From NCBI GenBank assembly GCA_029266935.1, contig JAQSVY010000017.1, positions 1 through 15,904 on the forward strand: DNA of 15,904 bases, read 5' to 3'. The DNA is from Burkholderiales bacterium (GTDB lineage: Bacteria > Pseudomonadota > Gammaproteobacteria > Burkholderiales > SG8-39). The notes under the pieces were generated by a model. That model saw only the letters and a program-made list of their open reading frames with translations, was not told the DNA's origin and made no database searches. Below, one piece after another: positions 1 through 11,279 of the stretch. The position numbers and the translations under genes are program-made. How positions within the stretch are numbered: position 1 is the first letter of the stretch; every line of letters begins with the position of its first letter.

Positions 1-156
1 CGGATAGAAGATGAGCTTGCGGCAGTCGATGTACACCGGGCTCGCCCAGCCGGAAGTGAAGATGAAGGGCTTGTCCTGGAAGAACAGCACCGCCTTGACT
101 TCCAAGAGCATCCTGGCGGTGGTCTCGGCGATGAACGCCTGGTCGGCAGAATGCAT
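1..156 (-). CDS. pyrE: Orotate phosphoribosyltransferase, N-terminal part (cut by window edge)
   Basis: PyrE joins orotate to PRPP to give OMP in de novo pyrimidine synthesis in the cytoplasm. Only the first 52 codons are present; the gene continues beyond position 1. The translation contains [19 protein letters not shown], the conserved N-terminal segment of the PyrE type found in Burkholderia and alphaproteobacteria, which forms the orotate-side loop and first strands. The PRPP-binding motif would lie outside the window. I chose the ATG at 156; no clear Shine-Dalgarno precedes it, and a TAGAAT -10-like hexamer lies 12 bp upstream, so the leader may be very short. It is divergent from the exported coiled-coil gene starting at 218. 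Family identity is secure from the motif; completeness cannot be judged. Confidence 0.88.
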   Translation of the reverse strand, partial: MHSADQAFIAETTARMLLEVKAVLFFQDKPFIFTSGWASPVYIDCRKLIFYP

Positions 157-167
157 GGGCGGCGCGG

Positions 168-185
168 ATTCTAGCAGGTTAGAAT
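168..185. promoter_or_regulatory. Divergent promoter dyad between pyrE and the exported coiled-coil gene
   Basis: The 61-bp divergent spacer contains a perfect inverted repeat, ATTCTA-GCAGGT-TAGAAT. Each arm reads TAGAAT in the direction of the adjacent gene, five of six matches to a sigma-70 -10 box. The plus copy (180-185) is 32 bp from the GTG at 218; the minus copy (173-168) is 11 bp from the pyrE ATG. No good -35 hexamer is visible at 17 bp for either. It could be two back-to-back promoters, a protein operator, or chance. Confidence 0.35.
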
Positions 186-202
186 TCGCGCATTCGCATC
201 TC

Positions 203-208
203 AGGGGG
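203..208 (+). promoter_or_regulatory. Ribosome binding site deciding a GTG start
   Basis: AGGGGG lies 9 bases before the GTG at 218. The reading frame stays open back to position 11, but those upstream codons overlap the start of pyrE on the other strand. This site, followed at once by a hydrophobic signal-like stretch, is the reason for choosing 218. Confidence 0.6.
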
Positions 209-217
209 ATTGCGATT

Positions 218-859
218 GTGGCTCCGCAACTCGCAGTAATCGCCGCCGCTGCACTGATGCTGGCACCGCTCGCCGCCGAGGCGCAGCAAAAGGCGCAGCA
301 AAAGGTTGAGCGCTACACCTACCGCTGCACCGGCAAGGACGGCAAGACGTACTACGGCTCGACCATCCCGAGCGCCTGCCTCGGGCAGCCGATCGACCAG
401 CTGAACGAGCGCGGCATCCTCGTCAAGCGCATCGACCCCGAAGGCGACGAAAAAGCGCGCCTGCAGAAGGAAGCCGAGGAAAAGCGCCTCGCCGACGAGG
501 CCGCGGAGAAGCGCGAGGTTCTGCGCCGCAATCGCGCGCTGCTCGCGACCTACACCAGCGTGAAGGACATCGATTTGGCGCGGCGTCGCGCACTCGCCGA
601 CAACCAGAAGGCGGTGAAGGAAGCGGAGTTGCGCATCGAGGCGCTGAAGAAGCGCCGGGCCGCGTACGACAAGGAGCTCGAGTTCTACAAGGAGGGCGCG
701 GAGCCGCCCGCGAAGCTGCAGGAGGACATCCACGCCACCGAGGTCGATATAGAAGCCACCGTGGGCCTGCTCGCGTCGAAGCAGAAGGAAACGGCCCGCA
801 TCAACGCGAAGTACGACGAGGACAAGCGCCGCTACCAGGAGCTCACCGGCCGCAAGTAG
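218..859 (+). CDS. Exported coiled-coil protein with DUF4124-like N-terminus
   Basis: The 213-residue protein is predicted to be periplasmic and its function is unknown. Residues 1-22 look like a signal peptide: an alanine/leucine-rich core ending LAAEA before QQK. The N-region lacks a basic residue, which is atypical. Residues 31-54 (YTYRC through [13 protein letters not shown]) resemble the small DUF4124-type beta module of betaproteobacterial envelope proteins. C37 and C54 could form a disulfide. From about residue 75 to the end the chain is charged and heptad-like (many K, E, R and A), a long predicted coiled coil. The start is GTG with the ribosome site at 203-208. A 12-bp direct repeat sits at the presumed signal cleavage site. 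The gene ends 2 bp from the convergent gatB stop codon. The DUF4124 link is by resemblance only. Confidence 0.72.
   Translation: MAPQLAVIAAAALMLAPLAAEAQQKAQQKVERYTYRCTGKDGKTYYGSTIPSACLGQPIDQLNERGILVKRIDPEGDEKARLQKEAEEKRLADEAAEKREVLRRNRALLATYTSVKDIDLARRRALADNQKAVKEAELRIEALKKRRAAYDKELEFYKEGAEPPAKLQEDIHATEVDIEATVGLLASKQKETARINAKYDEDKRRYQELTGRK
281..304 (+). repeat. Perfect 12-bp tandem duplication (GCGCAGCAAAAG x2)
   Basis: Two exact head-to-tail copies, in codon phase, encode AQQKAQQK at residues 22-29 of the exported coiled-coil protein. They sit directly at the predicted signal-peptide junction, so copy number would only lengthen the mature N-terminus by four residues per unit. Confidence 0.8.
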
Positions 860-861
860 CG

Positions 862-2292
<1,431 letters not shown>

Positions 2293-2294
2293 GC

Positions 2295-2456
2295 CTACTT
2301 CGCCTCCGCACGCAGCAGCCGGCAGTGGCCGCGCCGGTCTATGAGCAGCGGCTCGAGATAGGCCTGCGAGCCAGAGCTGCCGCGCAGCTCTGCCATGGGC
2401 GGTCGCCCGACGAGGATGGGCGTGGGACCGCCCAGAGCAACGAGCAGCAGCCTCAC
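2295..2456 (-). CDS. Possible 53-residue protein encoded between gatA and gatB
   Basis: I do not recognise this protein. The frame opens with a GTG at 2456 that overlaps the gatA TGA (GTGA) and closes with TAG 2 bp before the gatB ATG, so it fills the gap exactly. The N-terminus is hydrophobic ([17 protein letters not shown]), followed by a polar part rich in Arg and Gly ([16 protein letters not shown]). By hand count, G+C at codon positions 1/2/3 is about 79/53/83 percent, the pattern expected for real coding DNA in a high-GC genome. No independent Shine-Dalgarno is obvious, so translation would rely on coupling to gatA. It could instead be an untranslated spacer that only carries the gatB ribosome site. 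A methionine at residue 21 offers an alternative shorter start. Confidence 0.42.
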   Translation of the reverse strand: MRLLLVALGGPTPILVGRPPMAELRGSSGSQAYLEPLLIDRRGHCRLLRAEAK

Positions 2457-3913
2457 AGCGGCGTTTCCTTCGGTATGCGCTTGTGCCACTCGGTCGCCTG
2501 CTGGTAGCGGTGCGCCGCGCCCAGAAGCGTCGCTTCCGAGAAATGCTCGCCCATCAGCTGCAGACCGACCGGCAGGCCCTTCTCGTCGAAGCCGCAGGGA
2601 ATCGACAGCGCCGGCAGGCCGGCGAGCGCCGCGGGGATGGTGAAGATGTCGCCCAGGTACATTTGCACCGGATCGCCCGCCTTGGCGCCGATCTCAAAAG
2701 CGGTCGTCGGCGCGGTCGGGCCGAGAATGACGTCGCATTTTTCGAAGGCGAGGGAGAAATCCTGCGCGATGAGGCGGCGCACTTTCTGCGCCTGCAGGTA
2801 GTAGGCATCGTAGTAGCCGTGCGAGAGAACGTAGGTGCCGACCAAGATGCGCTGCTTCACCTCGGCGCCGAAAGCTTCGGCCCGCGTGCGGCAGTACATG
2901 TCGACGAGGTCCGAGTACTCTTTCGCGCGATAGCCATAGCGCACGCCGTCGAACCGCGCCAGGTTGGACGACGCCTCGGCCGGCGCGATCACGTAGTACG
3001 CGGGCACCGCGAGCTTCGTGCGCGACAGCTCCAGCTCGACCCTGCGCGCGCCTTGTGCCTCGAACCACGCGACCGCGGCCTCGACCGCCATGCGCACGCC
3101 CGGCTCTATGCCCTCGCCGAAGTATTCCGCGGGGAGACCTATACGCAGTCCTCCCATTCTCATTTCCAGATTTTCGGTGTAGTCCTCCTTGGGCCGGTCC
3201 AGGCTGGTCGAGTCGCGCGCGTCGAAGCCCGCCATCACGTTCAGCAGGAGTGCGAGATCAGCCGCGCTGCGCGCGATCGGCCCGGCCTGATCGAGCGAAG
3301 AGGCGAAGGCGATGAGGCCGTAGCGCGACACCAGCCCATAGGTCGGCCGCAGCCCGCAGACGCCGCTGAATGCAGCGGGCTGCCGCACCGAGCCGCCGGT
3401 ATCGGTGCCCGTCGCGGCCGGTGCCATGCGGGCAGCGACGGCCGCAGCCGAGCCGCCCGAGGAGCCGCCCGGCACCCGGCGCCGGTCCCAGGGATTGCGC
3501 ACTGGGCCGAAGTACGAGTTCTCGTTCGACGAGCCCATTGCGAACTCGTCCATGTTGCATTTGCCGAGCGCGACGGCGCCGGCGCGCTCCAGCTGCTCGA
3601 CGACGTGCGCGTCGTAGGGGCTGATGAAGTGCTCCAGCATCCTCGAGCCGCAGGTGGTGCGCTGCCCCTTTGTGCAGTAGATGTCCTTGAGCGCGACCGG
3701 GATGCCGGTCAGCGGGCCGGCGTCACCGTGAGCGCGCTTCGCATCCGCCGCGCGCGCCTGGGCGAGGCTGCGCTCCCTGTCGACCGTAATGAAGGCGTTG
3801 AGATCGGGATTCAGCTTCCTGACGCGGTCGAGGAACGCCCCCGTCAGCTCGACCGAGGAGACGCGCTTCGCGGCGAGGGCGGCCGAAAGCTCGGCGAGCG
3901 TAGCGTCGAGCAC
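2453..3913 (-). CDS. gatA: Asp/Glu-tRNA(Asn/Gln) amidotransferase subunit A
   Basis: GatA is the glutaminase of GatCAB: an amidase-signature enzyme that releases ammonia from glutamine and channels it to GatB. At 486 residues it is full length. The Ser-cisSer-Lys triad is present: K76 in GIPVALKD, S151 in PGGSSGGS and S175 in [12 protein letters not shown]. The 75 and 24 residue spacings match those of the structurally characterised family members. The amidase-signature core runs from [17 protein letters not shown] (128-143) to [11 protein letters not shown]. The start is GTG at 3913, one base after the gatC stop, with only a weak GAG-type ribosome site, which suggests coupling to gatC. The C-terminus ends ETPL, with the TGA overlapping the possible orf53 start. 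Confidence 0.97.
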   Translation of the reverse strand: MLDATLAELSAALAAKRVSSVELTGAFLDRVRKLNPDLNAFITVDRERSLAQARAADAKRAHGDAGPLTGIPVALKDIYCTKGQRTTCGSRMLEHFISPYDAHVVEQLERAGAVALGKCNMDEFAMGSSNENSYFGPVRNPWDRRRVPGGSSGGSAAAVAARMAPAATGTDTGGSVRQPAAFSGVCGLRPTYGLVSRYGLIAFASSLDQAGPIARSAADLALLLNVMAGFDARDSTSLDRPKEDYTENLEMRMGGLRIGLPAEYFGEGIEPGVRMAVEAAVAWFEAQGARRVELELSRTKLAVPAYYVIAPAEASSNLARFDGVRYGYRAKEYSDLVDMYCRTRAEAFGAEVKQRILVGTYVLSHGYYDAYYLQAQKVRRLIAQDFSLAFEKCDVILGPTAPTTAFEIGAKAGDPVQMYLGDIFTIPAALAGLPALSIPCGFDEKGLPVGLQLMGEHFSEATLLGAAHRYQQATEWHKRIPKETPL

Positions 3914-3914
3914 G

Positions 3915-4202
3915 CTACTCGATGACCTTGGGAACGAGGTAGAGATTCTCCTGCACGGCCGGGGCGACGGATTGATAAACCGCGTGATTATCCTGCTCGC
4001 TGACTTCGTCGCGGCGCAGCCTCTGCCCTACGTCAACGGCATGCGACATCGGCTCGACACCGGTGGTGTCGACCGCGCGCAACTCGTCGACGAGGGCGAG
4101 CACGCAACTGAGCCGGGCGCGTACGGCCTCGGATTCCTCGGGCCGGATCGCGATGCGGGCCAGCTTGACGATACGCCGGATCTGGTCGTGGGAAAGCGAC
4201 AT
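3915..4202 (-). CDS. gatC: Asp/Glu-tRNA(Asn/Gln) amidotransferase subunit C
   Basis: GatC is the small subunit that wraps around GatA and stabilises the GatA-GatB interface. From the ATG at 4202 it has 95 residues, the normal size. The sequence [19 protein letters not shown] and the C-terminal segment LRRDEVSE, with [13 protein letters not shown] at the end, are typical. The frame is open further upstream (to 4391), but that extension reads into the mreB region, has unlike composition and is not part of the family. AGGA lies almost against the ATG, and a better placed GGAG is about 15 bases upstream, so the ribosome site is imperfect. It is the first gene of its operon and diverges from mreB. 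Confidence 0.94.
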   Translation of the reverse strand: MSLSHDQIRRIVKLARIAIRPEESEAVRARLSCVLALVDELRAVDTTGVEPMSHAVDVGQRLRRDEVSEQDNHAVYQSVAPAVQENLYLVPKVIE

Positions 4203-5305
<1,103 letters not shown>

Positions 5306-5310
5306 GCTAC

Positions 5311-5333
5311 GGGGGGATGGACCATACCCCCCC
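5311..5333 (+). promoter_or_regulatory. Hairpin across the mreC translation start
   Basis: A run of six G (5311-5316) abuts the mreC ATG, and a run of seven C follows at 5327-5333. G6 and C6 can pair perfectly, leaving the start codon in the 10-base loop ATGGACCATA. The G-run is the only ribosome-site-like sequence near the ATG, so pairing would mask it until ribosomes leaving mreB open the helix. Seen in sequence; the regulatory role is inference. Confidence 0.4.
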
Positions 5334-6252
5334 GCCTTTCTTCAAGAGAGGACCGGCTCCGCTCGTCAGGCTGTTCTTCTTCGCCTCGCTCTCCCTTGCG
5401 CTTCTCGTGATCGATGCCCGCTTCCGCTACGTGGAAGGGCTGCGCAGCTGGCTCGCGCTCGCGGCCTACCCGCTGCAGCGCATCGGCACCGCGCCGGTGG
5501 ATCTCGCGGCGCGCGTCGGCGAGTACTTCTCGACCCAGGCGCGGCTCGTGGCGGAGAACGAGCAGCTGCGCGCCCGCGCGCTCGCGTATGCGCAGGACGC
5601 GCAGCGCTTCCAGGCCGCGCAGGCCGAGACCGAGCAGCTGCGCCGGCTGATCGGCGCCGCCGAGCGCCTCGCGTTGCGCGCCACGCCCGCCGAGGTGCTC
5701 TACGTCGGCCGCGACCCCTACTCGCGCAAGCTCTTCATCGATCGCGGCGCCGCGCAGGACGTGCGCCCCGGCAGCCCGATTGCCGACGAGGACGGCGTGA
5801 TCGGCCAAGTGACGCGCGTGCATCCACTCGTCTCCGAGGTGTCGCTGCTCACCGATCGCGACCAGGCGATCCCGGTGCAGGTGGTGAGGAACGGCCTGCG
5901 GGCGGTCGCTTTCGGCGCCGGTGCCTCCGGCATGCTCGAGTTGCGCTTCATGTCCGCGGTCGCCGATATCCAGACCGGCGACCGCCTGGTGACCTCGGGC
6001 ATCGACGGTACCTACCCCGCCGGGCTGCCCGTGGCGAGCGTGGTACGCATCGAGCGCGATGCCGAGGAGACCTTCGCGCGTGCCGTCTGCCAGCCGGTAG
6101 CGGGCATCGAGCGCGGGCGCTACGTGCTGATCCTCGCGAACGAGTCGGCGCACCCGCCGCTGCCCGACGCCGCTAAGGACCGCCGCGGCGACAAGGCACG
6201 CAAGGCGCGCGCGAAGGCGAAGGATCCGAAGGAAGCCGATGCTGCCCGCTAG
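5317..6252 (+). CDS. mreC: Rod shape-determining protein MreC
   Basis: MreC is a bitopic inner-membrane protein whose periplasmic part activates PBP2-RodA. It has 311 residues from the ATG at 5317. Residues 17-34 (VRLFFFASLSLALLVIDA) form the single membrane segment. About 70-115 is a coiled coil (ARLVAENEQLRARAL onward). About 120-275 is the double beta-barrel domain with VGRDPYSRKLFIDRG and GDRLVTSGIDGTYPAGLPVA. The C-terminal 30 residues are a charged Lys/Arg/Ala tail, longer and more basic than in E. coli. A TTG at 5302 overlaps the mreB stop (ATTGA) and would add MSYGG; the ATG fits betaproteobacterial MreC starts better. Its ribosome site lies in a possible hairpin. It overlaps mreD by 14 bp. 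Confidence 0.95.
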   Translation: MDHTPPPFFKRGPAPLVRLFFFASLSLALLVIDARFRYVEGLRSWLALAAYPLQRIGTAPVDLAARVGEYFSTQARLVAENEQLRARALAYAQDAQRFQAAQAETEQLRRLIGAAERLALRATPAEVLYVGRDPYSRKLFIDRGAAQDVRPGSPIADEDGVIGQVTRVHPLVSEVSLLTDRDQAIPVQVVRNGLRAVAFGAGASGMLELRFMSAVADIQTGDRLVTSGIDGTYPAGLPVASVVRIERDAEETFARAVCQPVAGIERGRYVLILANESAHPPLPDAAKDRRGDKARKARAKAKDPKEADAAR

Positions 6253-6745
6253 GTCGCAGATCCTGATGCCGGTGCGCGCGAGCACCATCATGGGCTCCTT
6301 CGCGCTGGCGCTGTTCCTAAACTTCCTGCCGTGGCCCGACATGCGCGTGGTGCCCGACTTCGTCGCGCTCGTGCTCGCCTTCTGGTGCGTGCGGCAGCCG
6401 CGTCTAGTCGGCATCGGCATCGGCTGGATGATCGGGCTCGTCGCCGACGCCGGGAACGGCGTGCTCCTCGGCCAGCACGCGCTTGCCTACTCGCTGCTCG
6501 CCTTCCTCGCCATCTGGCTGTCGCGCCGCATCCTGTGGTTCGGCGCCGCGCTACAAACGCTGCACGTGGCGCTGCTGCTGCTCGTTTGCCAGGGCGCTGC
6601 GCTGCTGGTGCGCCTCGCCGCGGGTGATTCGTTCCCGGGCTGGGCGATCCTGGTCGGGCCGCTCGTCGGGGCGCTACTGTGGCCGGCAGTGACTTGGCTT
6701 CTGCTGCGGCCGCAGCGACGCGCCGAGCGCGAGCAGGCGATATGA
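6239..6745 (+). CDS. mreD: Rod shape-determining protein MreD
   Basis: MreD is a small polytopic inner-membrane protein of the Rod complex. It has 168 residues, the normal length, with five or six hydrophobic segments. The start is LPARSQILMPVRASTIMGSFALALFLNFLPWP; WPDMRVVPDFVALVLAFWC and the GLVADAGNGVLLGQHALAYSLLAF block are characteristic of the family. The start is ATG at 6239 with AAGGA at 6229-6233, 5 bases upstream, inside the mreC 3' end. The stop TGA overlaps the mrdA start as ATGA. These overlaps suggest that MreC, MreD and PBP2 are made by coupled translation. Confidence 0.93.
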   Translation: MLPARSQILMPVRASTIMGSFALALFLNFLPWPDMRVVPDFVALVLAFWCVRQPRLVGIGIGWMIGLVADAGNGVLLGQHALAYSLLAFLAIWLSRRILWFGAALQTLHVALLLLVCQGAALLVRLAAGDSFPGWAILVGPLVGALLWPAVTWLLLRPQRRAEREQAI

Positions 6746-8655
6746 TGGGCAGCGCCGAGCTCAGGAACCACGAGCGGGAGGTGGCGCAGTTCCAGCTGCG
6801 CATCGCCGTGGCCGCATTCGCGGTGCTTGCCGCCTTCCTGCTGCTCGCCGGGCGCTTCGTTTTCCTGCAGGTCGTGCAGCACGACATATACCGCGCCAAG
6901 GCCGAGGAGAACCGCATCGCCATCGTCCCGGTGGCGCCCAACCGCGGCCTCATCGTCGACCGCAACGGCGCGGTCATCGCCCGCAACTATTCGGGCTACA
7001 CGCTCGAGATCTACCCGCGCCGGGTGGAGAGCCTCGAGCGCACCATCGACGAGCTCGCGCAGCTGATCGAGATCCAGCCGCGCGACCGCGCGCGCTTCAA
7101 CAAGATGCTGCAGGAGGCGCGCAACGCCGAGAGCCTGCCGATCCGTACCCGGCTCTCCGACGAAGAAGCGGCGAAGTTCGCCGCCAACCGCTTTCGCTAC
7201 GACGGGGTGGAGATCAAGGCGCGCCTGTTCCGTCAATACCCGTACGGCGACGTGGCCGCGCACGTGATCGGGTACATGGGGCGCGTCACGCAGGATGACC
7301 AGGCCCGCTTCGAGCAGGAAGGCTCCAGCCCCAACTACCGCGGCACCGACTACATCGGCAAGGCCGGCGTCGAAGCGAGCTACGAGCACGAGCTGCACGG
7401 CACCACCGGCTTCGAGCAGGTGGAGATCGACGCCGCTGGCCGGCGCATCCGCACGCTCTCGCGCACAGCCGCCATTTCCGGCAACGACGTCACCCTCACG
7501 CTCGACATCCGCCTGCAACAGGTCGCAGAGCTCGCCTTCGGCGAGCGCCGCGGCGCCCTGGTGGCGATCGAGCCCTCGACCGGCGGCGTGCTCGCCCTCG
7601 TCTCCAAGCCCGGCTTCGATCCCAACCAGTTCGTCGACGGCATCGACCCGCAATACTGGGGCGAGCTCAACAAGTCGCCCGACAAGCCACTCAACAACCG
7701 CGCCATCTCCGGCGTCTATCCGCCCGGCTCCACCTTCAAGCCCTTCATGGCGCTCGCGGCGCTGCAGCTGGGCAAGCGGACGGCGCGCAGCACCATCGTC
7801 GACCCGGGCTACTTCATTTTCGGCGGGAGGCGCTTCCGCGATTCCAAGCCCGGCGGCCACGGCATCGTCGACCTGCACAAGTCGATCGTGGTGTCCTCGG
7901 ACGTCTACTACTACCAGCTCGCCAACGACATGGGCATCGACGCCATCGCTGGGTTCATGAAGCACTTCGGCTTCGGCTCGCGTACGGGCATCGACCTGCA
8001 GAGCGAGGCGGCCGGCGTGCTGCCTTCACCGGAATGGAAGACGAAGCGCTTTCGCCGCCTGGCCGACCAGAAGTGGTACCCGGGCGAGACGATCTCGATC
8101 GGCATCGGTCAGGGCTACAACGCGTACACGCCTATCCAGCTCGCGCTCGCCACTGCAACGCTCGCCAACGGCGGCACCATGTACCGGCCGCGGCTGGTGG
8201 AGCACGTCGACCGGCCGCGCCGCGGCGAGCGCCGCTACGTCGAGCCCGAGCTCGCGCACCGGGCGCCGGTGCGCGCCGAGCACGTGGAATTCGTCAAGCG
8301 CGCCATGGCCGGGGTCAACAAGGAAGGCACCGGCGCGCGCGCCTTCGCGGGCGCCCAGTACACGAGCGGCGGCAAGACCGGCACCGCGCAGGTCATCGCG
8401 ATGAAGCAGAATGAGAAATACGAAGAATCCAAGGTCGCGGAACGCTTCCGAGACCATTCGCTGTTCATCGCCTTCGCCCCGGTGGAGAGCCCGCGCATCG
8501 CGCTTGCGGTGGTGGTGGAGAACGGCGGTTTCGGCGCGCGCGCGGCGGCGCCGATCGCCCGCGCCGTGCTCGACTACTTCCTGCTCGGCAAAACGCCGGC
8601 CGGCATGGACCCGGCGCCGGAGGACGAGGACGCCGAGCAGGAGGGCAACGACTGA
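6742..8655 (+). CDS. mrdA: Penicillin-binding protein 2 (elongasome D,D-transpeptidase)
   Basis: PBP2 crosslinks lateral-wall peptidoglycan with the RodA polymerase in the Rod complex. There are 637 residues from the ATG at 6742. One membrane anchor lies at about 20-42, then the pedestal domain (NRGLIVDRNGAVIARN near 67-82), then the transpeptidase domain. Active-site motifs are intact: S330-T-F-K333, SSD at 385-387 and K545-T-G in TSGGKTGTAQ. The catalytic serine number equals that of E. coli PBP2. The frame is open back to 6679, but ATG 6742 forms an ATGA overlap with mreD and gives the family N-terminus; a second ATG follows at 6745. The tail (residues 620-637) is acidic. The stop overlaps the rodA start as TGATG. 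Confidence 0.96.
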   Translation: MMGSAELRNHEREVAQFQLRIAVAAFAVLAAFLLLAGRFVFLQVVQHDIYRAKAEENRIAIVPVAPNRGLIVDRNGAVIARNYSGYTLEIYPRRVESLERTIDELAQLIEIQPRDRARFNKMLQEARNAESLPIRTRLSDEEAAKFAANRFRYDGVEIKARLFRQYPYGDVAAHVIGYMGRVTQDDQARFEQEGSSPNYRGTDYIGKAGVEASYEHELHGTTGFEQVEIDAAGRRIRTLSRTAAISGNDVTLTLDIRLQQVAELAFGERRGALVAIEPSTGGVLALVSKPGFDPNQFVDGIDPQYWGELNKSPDKPLNNRAISGVYPPGSTFKPFMALAALQLGKRTARSTIVDPGYFIFGGRRFRDSKPGGHGIVDLHKSIVVSSDVYYYQLANDMGIDAIAGFMKHFGFGSRTGIDLQSEAAGVLPSPEWKTKRFRRLADQKWYPGETISIGIGQGYNAYTPIQLALATATLANGGTMYRPRLVEHVDRPRRGERRYVEPELAHRAPVRAEHVEFVKRAMAGVNKEGTGARAFAGAQYTSGGKTGTAQVIAMKQNEKYEESKVAERFRDHSLFIAFAPVESPRIALAVVVENGGFGARAAAPIARAVLDYFLLGKTPAGMDPAPEDEDAEQEGND

Positions 8656-9767
8656 TGGAACTCGCACGCCTGCCCGTGCGCCGCATCGGCCAGCGCCTCG
8701 CCGAAGGCATCGACCCGACCCTGCTCGTGCTCATTGTGTCGCTGTCGATGCTCGGGCTGGCGACGCTCTTCTCGGCGGCCTACCAGAACCCGGCGAGGCT
8801 GGTGGGCCAACTCGCGAACCTCGGCGTAGCGGTGGCCGCGATGTGGTGCGTAGCGCAAGTCGCGCCGCAGACGCTGCTACGCTTCGCTTTGCCGGCCTAC
8901 GCCATCGGGCTGGCGCTGCTCGTAGCGGTGGCGCTCTTCGGCGACGTGGTCAACGGCGCGCGCCGCTGGCTGAACATCGGCATCGGCCGCTTCCAGCCTT
9001 CCGAGATGATGAAGCTCGCGCTGCCGCTGATGCTCGCCTGGTACTTCCACAAGAACGAATCGACGCTGCGCCTGCGCCATTTCGCCCTGGCTGCGCTGCT
9101 GCTCGCCGTCCCGGTCGGCCTCATCCTGCGCCAGCCCGACCTCGGCACGGCTGCCCTCGTCGGCGCGGCGGGCTTCTATGTCATCTTCTTCGCCGGCCTC
9201 AACTGGAAGGTGCTGGGCGGCCTGGGCGCCCTTGGCGCGGCGGCGGTGCCGCTGCTATGGCCGTTCCTGCACGCCTACCAGCAGCGCCGCGTCCTCACGC
9301 TGCTCGACCCGTCCACCGACCCGCTCGGCGCGGGCTATCACATCATCCAATCGACCATCGCGGTCGGCTCAGGCGGGCTCTCGGGCAAAGGCTGGCTGAA
9401 TGGCACGCAGGCGCACCTCGAGTTCATCCCCGAGCGCGACACCGATTTCATCTTCGCCGTGTACTCGGAGGAGTTCGGCCTCATCGGCAACGTGGTCTTG
9501 CTCATACTGTACGCGCTGCTCATCGGGCGCGGGCTGGTGATCGCTGCGAACGCCGCGACTGTGTTCACGCGCCTGCTCGCGGGTGCGATATCGCTCATGT
9601 ACTTCACCTACGCGTTCGTGAACATGGGCATGGTCTCGGGCATACTCCCCGTGGTCGGCGTGCCGCTGCCCTTCCTCTCCTATGGCGGCACGGCGCTGCT
9701 CACGCTGTTCATCGGCACGGGCATCCTGATGAGCGTCAATCGCCACCGCAAGCTCGTGCAGAGCTGA
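8655..9767 (+). CDS. rodA: Peptidoglycan glycosyltransferase RodA (SEDS family)
   Basis: RodA polymerises lipid II into glycan strands and partners PBP2. It has 370 residues, full length, with about ten hydrophobic segments. SEDS signatures are present: GARRWLNIGIGRFQPSE (101-117), ILRQPDLGTA (157-166), QSTIAVGSGGLSGKGWLNGTQ near 232-252 and IPERDTDFIFAV with the essential Asp at 264. The late segment VGVPLPFLSYGGTALL is also typical. The start is ATG at 8655, overlapping the mrdA stop by one base, with AGGAGGG at 8639-8645 nine bases upstream. It is the last gene of the mre operon; a strong hairpin about 60 bp after its stop may end transcription. Confidence 0.96.
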   Translation: MELARLPVRRIGQRLAEGIDPTLLVLIVSLSMLGLATLFSAAYQNPARLVGQLANLGVAVAAMWCVAQVAPQTLLRFALPAYAIGLALLVAVALFGDVVNGARRWLNIGIGRFQPSEMMKLALPLMLAWYFHKNESTLRLRHFALAALLLAVPVGLILRQPDLGTAALVGAAGFYVIFFAGLNWKVLGGLGALGAAAVPLLWPFLHAYQQRRVLTLLDPSTDPLGAGYHIIQSTIAVGSGGLSGKGWLNGTQAHLEFIPERDTDFIFAVYSEEFGLIGNVVLLILYALLIGRGLVIAANAATVFTRLLAGAISLMYFTYAFVNMGMVSGILPVVGVPLPFLSYGGTALLTLFIGTGILMSVNRHRKLVQS

Positions 9768-9827
9768 TTCGAGCCGAGTTTGCGGCGCAGCACCATTTTT
9801 TGAAAGCTGGCACCGCATCGTGAAATG

Positions 9828-9847
9828 ACAGTGCCGTAAGGCACTGT
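9828..9847 (+). terminator. Probable terminator hairpin after rodA
   Basis: ACAGTGCC and GGCACTGT form a perfect 8-bp stem closed by the tetraloop GTAA, a GNRA-type loop that is very stable in RNA. It lies 60 bp after the rodA stop. The following tract (AAATCCTTGTTTTG) is only moderately T-rich and begins a few bases late, so termination may be incomplete, or the hairpin may belong to the aceA leader. Confidence 0.55.
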
Positions 9848-9864
9848 AAATCCTTGTTTTGTTG

Positions 9865-9903
9865 CGGCTGAGATGAGCCGAATGGCGTGTTGCTGCGCGC
9901 CAT
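9865..9903 (+). promoter_or_regulatory. Two tandem inverted repeats in the aceA leader
   Basis: CGGCT-gagatg-AGCCG (9865-9880) is followed one base later by ATGGCGT-gttgctgc-GCGCCAT (9882-9903; one G-T pair). Both lie between the rodA-side hairpin and the aceA ribosome site at 9939. They are not followed by a T-run, so they are not simple terminators. They could be leader RNA structure or operator-like DNA. I see no convincing promoter for aceA in the spacer. Confidence 0.3.
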
Positions 9904-9947
9904 CGGCCTGTCCACACTTCGAACATTCACCATCTTTTGGAGGAAGC

Positions 9948-11275
<1,328 letters not shown>

Positions 11276-11279
<4 letters not shown>

